From the NCBI GenBank assembly GCA_003216615.1, contig QCIP01000013.1, positions 1 through 45,116 on the forward strand: 45,116 bases of DNA, in the 5' to 3' direction. The DNA is from Prochlorococcus sp. AG-402-M15 (lineage in GTDB: Bacteria > Cyanobacteriota > Cyanobacteriia > PCC-6307 > Cyanobiaceae). Positions 33,886 to 40,870 of the stretch are shown in pieces; the first letter of the stretch is position 1; every line of letters starts with the position of its first letter. A program made the position numbers and the translations under genes. The notes below the pieces were generated by a model. It did no database searches. It saw only the letters and a program-made list of their open reading frames with translations, and had not been told where the DNA came from.

Positions 33886-34035
33886 AAATAAAATTTTATT
33901 CTCAAAATGGTTCATACAGTCACGATGAAAATTATAAAGAATGGATTTATTTCTGTTTTAGATGCTTTTATAAAGTATTTATTGCTTATGAAATCAGTGA
34001 TTCCAATATTGTTCAATGTTCAAAATCAAGAGGTC

Positions 34036-34052
34036 CTGCTAAGTTGGAATAA
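34036..34052 (+). repeat. Core 6 (degenerate)
   Basis: CTGCTAAGTTGGAATAA, 13 of 17 identical to the guaA end. Support comes mainly from the following 40 bases, which match those after core 5 (TTTTAAGAAACCAGTTATAA), and a GTTTTATTTCA/GATTTACCTAG pair 38 bases on. Confidence 0.55.
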
Positions 34053-34120
34053 AAGTATTTTAAGAAACCAGTTATAAATTAAATTAATAGGTTTTATTTC
34101 AGATTTACCTAGCACATTTT

Positions 34121-34194
34121 CGCTGTCTTTAAGAGAAATCGTATAAAGTATCTTTTCTCTAAAGTTGGTATATTTATTAAAAGTAAATTTTGAT
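34121..34194 (+). promoter_or_regulatory. Shared leader block, copy 6
   Basis: CTGTCTTTAAGAGAAATCGT, TATAAAG, TCTTTTCTCTAAAG, then TTGGTATATTTATTAAAAG up to GAT-ATG. About 310 bases (33886-34194) before the gene hold only this block, the degenerate core and a cassette 3' flank. Confidence 0.6.
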
Positions 34195-34923
34195 ATGAAA
34201 AAAAGAACTGCTTTTATTGGCGCGATATTATCTTTAATTCCAATAGGTCAACCTTTAATTATTAAAAATGGTGTAATTTTATCAACTATTGGATTAATGC
34301 TTAATGTTCCTGAAAAATCTCATGCAGAGAGTGGTGATATCTATTTTAACCGTGGAATTGATAAATATGATGCTGGTGATTATTACGGAGCAATCTCTGA
34401 TTATACAAAAGCGATAGAGATCAATCCAAGAGATGAAGATGCTTATTTCAACCGAGGACTAGCGAAGAGAAACTTAGAAGATTATTACGGAGCAATCTCT
34501 GATTATACAAAAGCGATAGAGATCAATCCAAATAATGCAGATACTTATCATAATCGTGGCGTAGTAAAGGAGAATTTACAGTATTACGAAGGTGCTCTAA
34601 AAGATTACGAAAAAGCAACTTCAATAGATCGAGATGCTTACCTAGGATGGTCGGGAGTTGGTAATATGAAAATTAAGTTAAAGGACTATTACGGAGCAAT
34701 CTCAGCTTTAAATAAGGCGATTGAACTCAATCCAAGTGCTTTAAAAGTTTATAATAATCGTGGGATCGCTAAGTGGAAAATTGGAGACGAAAAAGGAGGG
34801 TGTGATGATTTTAAAAAAGCAATTTCACTTGGTAATAAAGAAACAGAAAAATGGTTTAAAACCGAAGGTGCTGATTGGTGTCGAAATATGCAGGGTTCTC
34901 AAAAATTAGTTCATAATAATTAA
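34195..34923 (+). CDS. Secreted TPR-repeat protein
   Basis: It starts at ATG 34195 (242 aa). ATG 34165 would add ten residues from the shared leader, whose frame is broken by stops in sister genes. Leader MKKRTAFIGAILSLIPIGQP...PEKSHA, then about six TPR units (DYYGAISDYTKAIEINPRDEDAYFNRG type; one EGALKDYEKATSIDRD unit as in the 31697 protein). The cap GGCDDFKKAISLGNKETEKWF and a Cys/Trp tail end it. Confidence 0.8.
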   Translation: MKKRTAFIGAILSLIPIGQPLIIKNGVILSTIGLMLNVPEKSHAESGDIYFNRGIDKYDAGDYYGAISDYTKAIEINPRDEDAYFNRGLAKRNLEDYYGAISDYTKAIEINPNNADTYHNRGVVKENLQYYEGALKDYEKATSIDRDAYLGWSGVGNMKIKLKDYYGAISALNKAIELNPSALKVYNNRGIAKWKIGDEKGGCDDFKKAISLGNKETEKWFKTEGADWCRNMQGSQKLVHNN

Positions 34924-34975
34924 GAAAAATTATGAATTAATTCACTGTTTGGTTTTCCATGAAGCTTTTTTTTAT

Positions 34976-35046
34976 GTCTCTTAACAGAAATAGTGTTAAG
35001 TTTGTTTTTTCTAAAGTTGGTATATTGATAAGTAGTAAATTTTGAT
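34976..35046 (+). promoter_or_regulatory. Shared leader block, copy 7 (weakened)
   Basis: GTCTCTTAACAGAAATAGTG, then TTTTTTCTAAAG and TTGGTATATTGATAAGTAG. The palindrome has one mismatch and the CTCT half-site is eroded; the last 35 bases before ATG remain conserved. Confidence 0.55.
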
Positions 35047-35736
35047 ATGAAAAAAAGAACTGCTTTTATAGGAGCGATATTATCTTTAATTCCATTTGGG
35101 CAAGCTTTATTTATAAAAACCGGCTTTGTTGTATCAACTGCGGGATTGATGCTTTCTGTTCCTGAAATATTAAATGCAGAAACTTTTACCTTTTTTTTTA
35201 ATACTGCTATTGAAAAGGGAAATAAAGGTAACCATTACGGAGCAATTTCTGACTATACAAAAGTAATAGAAATCAATCCAAAATATGAAAAAGCATATTT
35301 CAATCGTGGATGGCACAAAGCAAAATTGAATGATTATTCTGGAGCAATTTCTGACTATACAAAAGCGATAGAGATCAATCCAAAATATGCAAAGGCATAT
35401 TACAATCGTGGAAATTCTAAAACAAATTTAAACGATAATTATGGAGCGATTGCAGACTATACAAAAGCGATAGAGATCAATCCAAAATATGCAAAGGCAT
35501 ATTACAATCGTGGAATTTCTAAAACAAATTTAAATGATAATTATGGAGCGATTGCAGACTATACAAAAGCGATAGAGATCAATCCAAAATTTATAGACGC
35601 ATATTTTAATAGAAGTATGTCTAAAGAAAATGTAGGAGATATTAAAGGGGCATGTTTTGATGCAAAAAAAGTAGTTTTTTTAGGTGATGAAGATTCTGCT
35701 AATGAAAGTTGGATTAGGAAAAATTGTTCATTATGA
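35047..35736 (+). CDS. Secreted TPR-repeat protein with near-perfect 102-bp repeats
   Basis: The 229-residue protein has leader MKKRTAFIGAILSLIPFGQA...PEILNA, then about five TPR units. Two consecutive units, TNLNDNYGAIADYTKAIEINPKYAKAYYNRG type, are almost identical in DNA (35401-35502 and 35503 on), so the array grew recently. The cap is IKGACFDAKKVVFLGDE and it ends RKNCSL. Confidence 0.8.
   Translation: MKKRTAFIGAILSLIPFGQALFIKTGFVVSTAGLMLSVPEILNAETFTFFFNTAIEKGNKGNHYGAISDYTKVIEINPKYEKAYFNRGWHKAKLNDYSGAISDYTKAIEINPKYAKAYYNRGNSKTNLNDNYGAIADYTKAIEINPKYAKAYYNRGISKTNLNDNYGAIADYTKAIEINPKFIDAYFNRSMSKENVGDIKGACFDAKKVVFLGDEDSANESWIRKNCSL
35401..35592 (+). repeat. 102-bp tandem TPR-coding repeat
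   Basis: Units beginning TACAATCGTGGAA at 35401 and 35503 differ at only a couple of bases over ~90 aligned positions. Period 102 = 34 codons, one TPR. Confidence 0.85.
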
Positions 35737-35899
35737 TTTAATTAAAAAATTTATCCTCTACAATTAGTTAATATAAATAGAACGTAATCCTTCAAGAATT
35801 GTTTATTGCTGTTTTACAAGAACCTTTTGCCTGTCACGATTGAAAAATAATAATAAGTTCATTTCTTTATAAATGGTATATTTATTAAAAAATTTTTTT

Positions 35900-36490
35900 A
35901 TGTATAAAAGAACTGCTTTTATTGGTGCAATATTATCTTTAATTCCATTAGTGCAACCATTATTGATAAAAACTGGTGTCATTTTATCTAGTTCTGTAGT
36001 AATGCTTTCTTTGACTGAAAAAGTTAATTCAGAGAGTGCAAAATTTTATATTGATATAGCAGATGATAAGTTTAACGATAAAGATTACTATGGAGCAATT
36101 TCTGACTACAATCGTGCATTAAAAATAAATCCTGATTCTGTTTATGCATTAACTAGAATTGGCAGAAGTAAATATTACTTGAAAGACTATCAAGGGGCAC
36201 TTCAAATTTTAAATAAAGCAGTCAATATCAATGAAAATTATAAATTTAGTTTTGTAATTCGAGGAGATGTAAAATTTGCTTTAGGAGATTATTATGGAGC
36301 AATTTCTGACTATAATAAATCTATCAAAATAGATTCAAAAGATTTTTTCCCTTATTATTTTCGAGGTCTAGCAAAGCAACAATTAGGAGATACTAATGGT
36401 GTATGTTCCGATATGAGAATGTCACTTGAACTTTCCACAAATAATCAAGCAACAATGATATTAAAAAAATTCATAAAAAATTATTGTTGA
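35900..36490 (+). CDS. Secreted TPR-type protein, most diverged copy
   Basis: It starts at ATG 35900 (196 aa; ATG 35873 lies in the leader). Leader MYKRTAFIGAILSLIPLVQP...LTEKVNS, then four to five TPR-like units (DYYGAISDYNRALKINPDSVYALTRIG; DYQGALQILNKAVNINENYK). The cap GVCSDMRMSLELSTNN has lost the GAC-D-KKA form. The upstream leader (about 35830-35899) keeps only the GGTATATTTATTAAAA end. Confidence 0.75.
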   Translation: MYKRTAFIGAILSLIPLVQPLLIKTGVILSSSVVMLSLTEKVNSESAKFYIDIADDKFNDKDYYGAISDYNRALKINPDSVYALTRIGRSKYYLKDYQGALQILNKAVNINENYKFSFVIRGDVKFALGDYYGAISDYNKSIKIDSKDFFPYYFRGLAKQQLGDTNGVCSDMRMSLELSTNNQATMILKKFIKNYC

Positions 36491-36765
36491 TAGTTAGGTT
36501 TTTTAAAAAATAAATTATCAATAATCCGTTCATACAAAAACGAAAAGTTTTTTTACTGATTTAGATATTAAAGAATTAAGACATATATGGGGTGTTGAAA
36601 AAGAAAATTAATTTTTTATTGAATATGAAAACGTATTCTCTAAAATTAATTCATATAGTTAAAATGATGAAGATTAAGAATCGATCATTATGCTTTTAAA
36701 CGGAAATTGCAACTTCTAAGAAGTCAATGATATTAATTTATTACAATCATCAAAATTGGCTAGAA
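36491..36765. pseudogene. Relic cassette: possible gene tail plus 3' flank repeat
   Basis: No intact gene. Codons 36552-36611 read FTDLDIKELRHIWGVEKEN-stop, possibly the end of a lost gene. They are followed at about 36632 by TATTCTCTAAAATTAATTCA, the 3' flank sequence that follows the other cassette genes. This suggests a deleted cassette. Low certainty. Confidence 0.25.
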
Positions 36766-36782
36766 CCATTGAGTGGGAATAA
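36766..36782 (+). repeat. Core 7: right boundary of the island
   Basis: CCATTGAGTGGGAATAA, 16 of 17 identical to the guaA end. No arm pair follows at 37-39 bases, unlike every other core, so this is probably the original chromosomal side of the integration site. Confidence 0.8.
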
Positions 36783-36851
36783 TTTATCAAATTTTTTAAA
36801 AATTGAAGGTTTAAATTTAATTAAGAAAATTTTTACGAGATTTAAAGTGCA

Positions 36852-37565
36852 ATGAACGAGATTATTAAATTAAGTCGATCTACTGTTGAGAAATATATTA
36901 ATTGTCCAAGATGTTGTGTACTTGATAAAAAATATCAAATAAAACCCCCATCATTGCCATTTACCCTAAATATAGCTGTAGATAATTTATGTAAAAATGA
37001 ATTTGATCACTATAGAAGGATTCAGGAGCCACATCCTTTAATGATTGATCATGGTGTTGATGCTGTTCCTTTTAAACACAAAGATTTAGAAAGTTGGAGA
37101 AGTAATTTTCAAGGGATAAGATATAAGTCAATCGAACATAATTATGATTTTGGTGGAGCTGTAGATGATATTTGGCAGAAAAAAAATGGTGATCTTATCA
37201 TAATTGATGTAAAAGCGACATCTAGAAATAATTTTGATTGGTCTGAGACTTTTAATAAATACGAATATGCAAAAGCTTACAAGAGACAATTGGAAATGTA
37301 TCAGTGGTTATTTAAAAAAAACGGTTTTGAAGTTGCTAATGAAGCTTACCTTTTATACTTTAATGGAAAGAAAAATAAAGAGGTTTTTAATAATACATTA
37401 AATTTTGATGCGCATCTAATTAGACTAGACTGTTCTACATCATGGGTAGAACTAAAGATAATTGATACGGTCAATTTATTACGTTCCGATATTTTTCCTA
37501 AACCTTCATTAAATTGCGAATACTGTAATTATTTAAAAAAGCGTTGGCAGTTATCAAAAAATTAA
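36852..37565 (+). CDS. Cas4/RecB-like PD-(D/E)XK nuclease
   Basis: The 237-residue protein has the nuclease core GAVDDIW...GDLIIIDVKATS (Asp, Asp, Lys) and the QxxxY helix KRQLEMYQWLF. Cysteines near the N-terminus (NCPRCCVLD) and the C-terminus (NCEYCNYLKK) are placed like the four iron-sulfur ligands of Cas4/AddB-type nucleases. There are no CRISPR genes or repeats nearby. It is first after the island, 69 bases from the last core, and could be core or an old cargo gene. Role probably in DNA end processing. Confidence 0.75.
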   Translation: MNEIIKLSRSTVEKYINCPRCCVLDKKYQIKPPSLPFTLNIAVDNLCKNEFDHYRRIQEPHPLMIDHGVDAVPFKHKDLESWRSNFQGIRYKSIEHNYDFGGAVDDIWQKKNGDLIIIDVKATSRNNFDWSETFNKYEYAKAYKRQLEMYQWLFKKNGFEVANEAYLLYFNGKKNKEVFNNTLNFDAHLIRLDCSTSWVELKIIDTVNLLRSDIFPKPSLNCEYCNYLKKRWQLSKN

Positions 37566-37645
37566 CACTTAAATAAAAATTTTTGATATTTCTGGAAAAA
37601 TAGTGAATTAAAGATAATCTTTAATTAGATTAATATTCCAGAATT

Positions 37646-38254
37646 TTGATAAAATCAAAAAACTCAAAAAAAAAGATAACTAATCATCTACAGCAAGATG
37701 TAATAAAATTATCCGGGAAAACAATTTTTATTAATCCCTTTTTATATTGGCGGAGGTTTGACGAAAATACTAATAGATGGCTTCGAGAACCTGGCCAAAT
37801 GTCAGAGGATCAAATTCATCCTAATAGGAATCGTTTTTACCCAGAAATAGAGTGGACTGATTTGAGTCATGAGCAAAAGCTTATAAAAGATGCAACTGTT
37901 GAGATGTTTTTAAAAACTCTTGAATTGATAAACACGTTTCATCCATATCTCAGTTCCGGGCAGCTATTAGAGGTTGAGAGAAAAATGGCCATTATTAAAA
38001 AGATTCCTTTTGAAAAGTGGGTTACAAAAGCTTTTGCTAAAAAAGCAAGATTATTAGAAAATGAAAAAAGAAAATTTCAAAGAGAAAGGTTTTTTAATAG
38101 CTGGAGGGAATGGCTTAGTCTTGAAAATACTAAACAAGCTATTTTGCCATTAATTGTCACTATATTTGTTTCATCATTCATTGGTTGGTCTTTAGGAATC
38201 TCTAAAAATAGTTGTAATCCTTATTTTGAACCAAACTTAGATGAGTTAAATTAA
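37646..38254 (+). CDS. Conserved-type protein with C-terminal membrane anchor
   Basis: The 202-residue protein has a TTG start at 37646. The N-part includes SGKTIFINPFLYWRRFDENTNRWLREPG. A basic helix (WVTKAFAKKARLLENEKRKFQRERFF, ~124-150) precedes one membrane segment (AILPLIVTIFVSSFIGWSLGI). I recognise the style of a picocyanobacterial hypothetical but no function. Its direction matches the following small gene and PBP2. Confidence 0.65.
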   Translation: MIKSKNSKKKITNHLQQDVIKLSGKTIFINPFLYWRRFDENTNRWLREPGQMSEDQIHPNRNRFYPEIEWTDLSHEQKLIKDATVEMFLKTLELINTFHPYLSSGQLLEVERKMAIIKKIPFEKWVTKAFAKKARLLENEKRKFQRERFFNSWREWLSLENTKQAILPLIVTIFVSSFIGWSLGISKNSCNPYFEPNLDELN

Positions 38255-38363
38255 TGTGTTGATGATATTTCTGCAGTACCGAACTTAATATTATTTTGAA
38301 AAAATAAATTTTTTAATTAAAATCAAATTATATAAAAACAATTATTTTTAAAATATAATTTTT

Positions 38364-38513
38364 ATGGATGAAAAATCTATTTTAAATAGTATTGAAAATG
38401 ATGAGTTTACTCTTAATTCTCAAGAAATTGATTATAAAAATTTAACTACTAGACTTAAAGAGATTAGTTCAATCATTGCTTTATTGGAAAAACAATATTT
38501 AGAGAAATTCTAG
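38364..38513 (+). CDS. 49-aa small acidic-helical protein upstream of PBP2
   Basis: ATG at 38364, TAG at 38511-38513. The product begins MDEKSILNSIENDEFTLNSQ and ends with a likely coiled coil (TRLKEISSIIALLEKQYLEKF). It ends 4 bases before the PBP2 start, so the two are probably co-expressed. Function unknown. Confidence 0.5.
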   Translation: MDEKSILNSIENDEFTLNSQEIDYKNLTTRLKEISSIIALLEKQYLEKF

Positions 38514-38517
38514 TTTT

Positions 38518-40308
38518 TTGAAAAAAAGTATTTCTAATAAAAAACTTATTTCATTAAAAAGACAACCTTTAGTCTTGCTCATCTTTTCTTCTATTGCGTT
38601 TTTATTAATTTTATTAAGATTAATTTTTTTACAACTATTAAATTATGAATCTTTTAAGAAAATGTCTGATGAAAATAGAATCAGGCTTATTCCTTCTCAA
38701 CCAATAAGGGGAAGAATACTTGATAATAATGGTAATGTTTTAGCAGATAGTAGAGTTCAATATTCTTTAATAATAAAACCTCAATCTATCAATGTAAGCA
38801 ATTGGGAAAAAGATAAATTATCTCTTTCTAATTTGTTAAATGTTGATAGTAGCGTAATACAAAAGAAATACTCTGATGGATTAAATAGTCAGAAACTTTC
38901 AGTAACTATTCTTGATGATTTAAATATTGATCAATTAATAAAATTTAAAGAAAATGAAGATAATTTATTTAGTTTTGAAATAGCGTCGAAATTAATTAGA
39001 AATTATCCTTATAATTCTCTTGCTGCGCATGTTATTGGTTATACTCAGCCAATTACTGATTTAGAGTATAAAGTTCTATCGAACAAAGGTTATAAATTAA
39101 ATGATCTCATTGGGAGAACAGGAATTGAACATGTCTATGAAGACTTTATAAGAGGCGAATGGGGAGGAGAGATGATTGAAGTAAATTCTTTAGGTAAATT
39201 CAAAAAATCATTGGGGATTAAACCTTCAAGAAAAGGTAATGATATTCAATTAACTATTGATATGAACATTCAATTGGTTGCTGAAGAAGTACTTAAAGAT
39301 AAAAAAGCTGGAGCAATAATAGTTATGGATCCAAGAGATGGTGCAGTCAGAGCGATGGCGAGTAAACCTACATTTGATTTAAACTTTTTCTCAAAGGATT
39401 TTAAGCCTGAGAGAGAATACAATCAACTATTTAATTCACCTGCAAAACCTCTTCTTAATAGAGCATTAAATGCGTATGATCCTGGTAGTGTTTGGAAAAT
39501 CGTAACAGCTTTGGCTGGTTTAGAAAGTGGGAAATTTCCTAGTGATACTATGCTAGAAACAAAATCATGTATTACTTATGGAAGTCAATGTTTTAGAGAG
39601 CACAATGATTTAGGCTTTGGAGTAATAGGTTATGAAGATGCTTTAAGAGTTTCAAGCAATACTTTCTTTTATCAAATTGGATATGAAGTAGGTGTTGATG
39701 AAATTTATGAGGTTTCCAGAAAACTTGGTTTTAATTCTTTATCTGGGATCGAAATTTCTGAGCAAGAAAATATAGGTTTGGTAGCAAATAACCAGTGGGC
39801 AAAAGAAGGTAGAGGATGGGGAGAGCCAGGACAAACCCCGTGGGTGCCGGAAGATATTGCAAGTATGTCTATAGGACAAATGGTTGTTCAAGTAACCCCA
39901 ATGCAAATAGCGATAGCATATGCTGCTATTGCTAATGGAGGTTACTTAGTGACCCCTTATTTAACTAAAAAAGATGGAGATTTTTTGTCTGATCAATCAA
40001 GAATTAAAATTGATATTGATCCGAAACATATTCAGTTAATCAATAGTGGTTTAAGAAGAGTTGTTGAATCTGGAACAGGTGTAGATATTAATACTGGGGT
40101 CACAAATCTACCCCCAGTCTCTGGCAAAACAGGAACTGCTGAAGATTGGAAAACTGGGTTAGACCATGCTTGGTTTGTATGTTTTACTCCTTCAGAGAGA
40201 AGTGAATTACTCGTGGTCGCTTTTGCCCAAAATACACCAGGAGGTGGCTCAGTTCATGCACTTCCTATGGCAAAAGAAATTCTAAAAGTTTGGAATAAAA
40301 ATAAATAA
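38518..40308 (+). CDS. mrdA: Penicillin-binding protein 2 (peptidoglycan transpeptidase)
   Basis: The 596-residue protein has a TTG start, an N-terminal membrane anchor (~15-40), the pedestal domain (RLIPSQPIRGRILDNNG) and the transpeptidase domain. The latter has S324-V-W-K327 (SxxK), SSN in RVSSNTFFY, and SGKTGTAE (KTG). It cross-links lateral-wall peptidoglycan in complex with RodA. Length and motif spacing fit PBP2 rather than FtsI, though separating the two needs an alignment. Confidence 0.85.
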   Translation: MKKSISNKKLISLKRQPLVLLIFSSIAFLLILLRLIFLQLLNYESFKKMSDENRIRLIPSQPIRGRILDNNGNVLADSRVQYSLIIKPQSINVSNWEKDKLSLSNLLNVDSSVIQKKYSDGLNSQKLSVTILDDLNIDQLIKFKENEDNLFSFEIASKLIRNYPYNSLAAHVIGYTQPITDLEYKVLSNKGYKLNDLIGRTGIEHVYEDFIRGEWGGEMIEVNSLGKFKKSLGIKPSRKGNDIQLTIDMNIQLVAEEVLKDKKAGAIIVMDPRDGAVRAMASKPTFDLNFFSKDFKPEREYNQLFNSPAKPLLNRALNAYDPGSVWKIVTALAGLESGKFPSDTMLETKSCITYGSQCFREHNDLGFGVIGYEDALRVSSNTFFYQIGYEVGVDEIYEVSRKLGFNSLSGIEISEQENIGLVANNQWAKEGRGWGEPGQTPWVPEDIASMSIGQMVVQVTPMQIAIAYAAIANGGYLVTPYLTKKDGDFLSDQSRIKIDIDPKHIQLINSGLRRVVESGTGVDINTGVTNLPPVSGKTGTAEDWKTGLDHAWFVCFTPSERSELLVVAFAQNTPGGGSVHALPMAKEILKVWNKNK

Positions 40309-40328
40309 TTCATAATAATTTTTAAATT

Positions 40329-40853
40329 TCATATTTTTAATTTTTTCATTTGTAAAAGTCTTTGAATAATATCTTCAATAGTTTTGGTATCTATTGATTT
40401 ACTATATGAGGATAAAAGTTGTCTACCTAATACTTGACTGCCTAAATGAACTAATTGAATACGCAATGAGGTAAGTAGTTCTAATCCTATGCCACCAGAA
40501 AATGTTGCAATTGCAATTGGTTGACCATTAAATAAATTTCTAAAATCATCTCCCGAAATGGAAAGCCATGCTATGAAGTTGGAGAAAATGGGAGGTATAG
40601 ATCCATTATATTCAGGAGCACAAATTATCCACTTTTCTATTTCGAAAAGCTTTTTTTTGATTGATTTTATTTCAACAGGGATATTGTCTTTGCTGTGAAG
40701 TCTTGGATTAAACAGTGGAATATCAAGAGTGGTAAGATCTAATATCTCAGAACTTATTTTAAGTTCATTACTTTTTTCAAGGAATTTTTTAGCAAGTTCT
40801 AGATTCTTTCCACAACTAGCAGAAATGATTATTAGATCTTTTGATTCAGTCAT
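40329..40853 (-). CDS. NADPH-dependent FMN reductase
   Basis: The 174-residue flavodoxin-like fold begins IIISASCGKNLELAKKFLE, has TTLDIPLFNPRL, then WIICAPEYNGSIPPIFSNFIAWLS, the EYNGS box that binds FMN, and FSGGIGLELL. The family includes ArsH-, chromate- and azo-type reductases. It lies 17 bases after the flavoprotein gene in the same direction, so it may supply reduced flavin or work in the same electron pathway. Confidence 0.8.
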   Translation of the reverse strand: MTESKDLIIISASCGKNLELAKKFLEKSNELKISSEILDLTTLDIPLFNPRLHSKDNIPVEIKSIKKKLFEIEKWIICAPEYNGSIPPIFSNFIAWLSISGDDFRNLFNGQPIAIATFSGGIGLELLTSLRIQLVHLGSQVLGRQLLSSYSKSIDTKTIEDIIQRLLQMKKLKI

Positions 40854-40870
40854 AAATTAGATAAATAAAT

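Larger units (their letters stand above)
31467..34052 (+). mobile_element. Element 5: cargo unit with three secreted-protein genes
   Basis: It runs from core 5 to the degenerate core 6. It carries the genes at 31697, 32752 and 33307, each with its own shared leader and a similar 3' flank (TTCATATAGTCACGATGAAA type). The unit therefore looks like smaller gene cassettes that duplicated inside it. No recombinase. Boundaries are inferred from the cores. Confidence 0.45.
34036..36782 (+). mobile_element. Element 6: cargo unit with three secreted-protein genes
   Basis: It runs from degenerate core 6 to the last core at 36766. It contains TPR genes at 34195, 35047 and 35900 and a relic stretch (36491-36765). 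No recombinase. It is probably the oldest insertion, since it lies farthest from guaA and its cores and leaders are most diverged. Confidence 0.42.

Noticed and set aside
34165-34194. N-terminal extension MVYLLKVNFD (ATG 34165; likewise 35873)
   Set aside because: It comes from the conserved leader GGTATATTTATTAAAAG; other copies carry TAA or TGA there, so it is not coding.
19932-36782. Prophage
   Set aside because: No terminase, portal, capsid, tail or lysis gene was recognised; only integration, replication and cargo genes.
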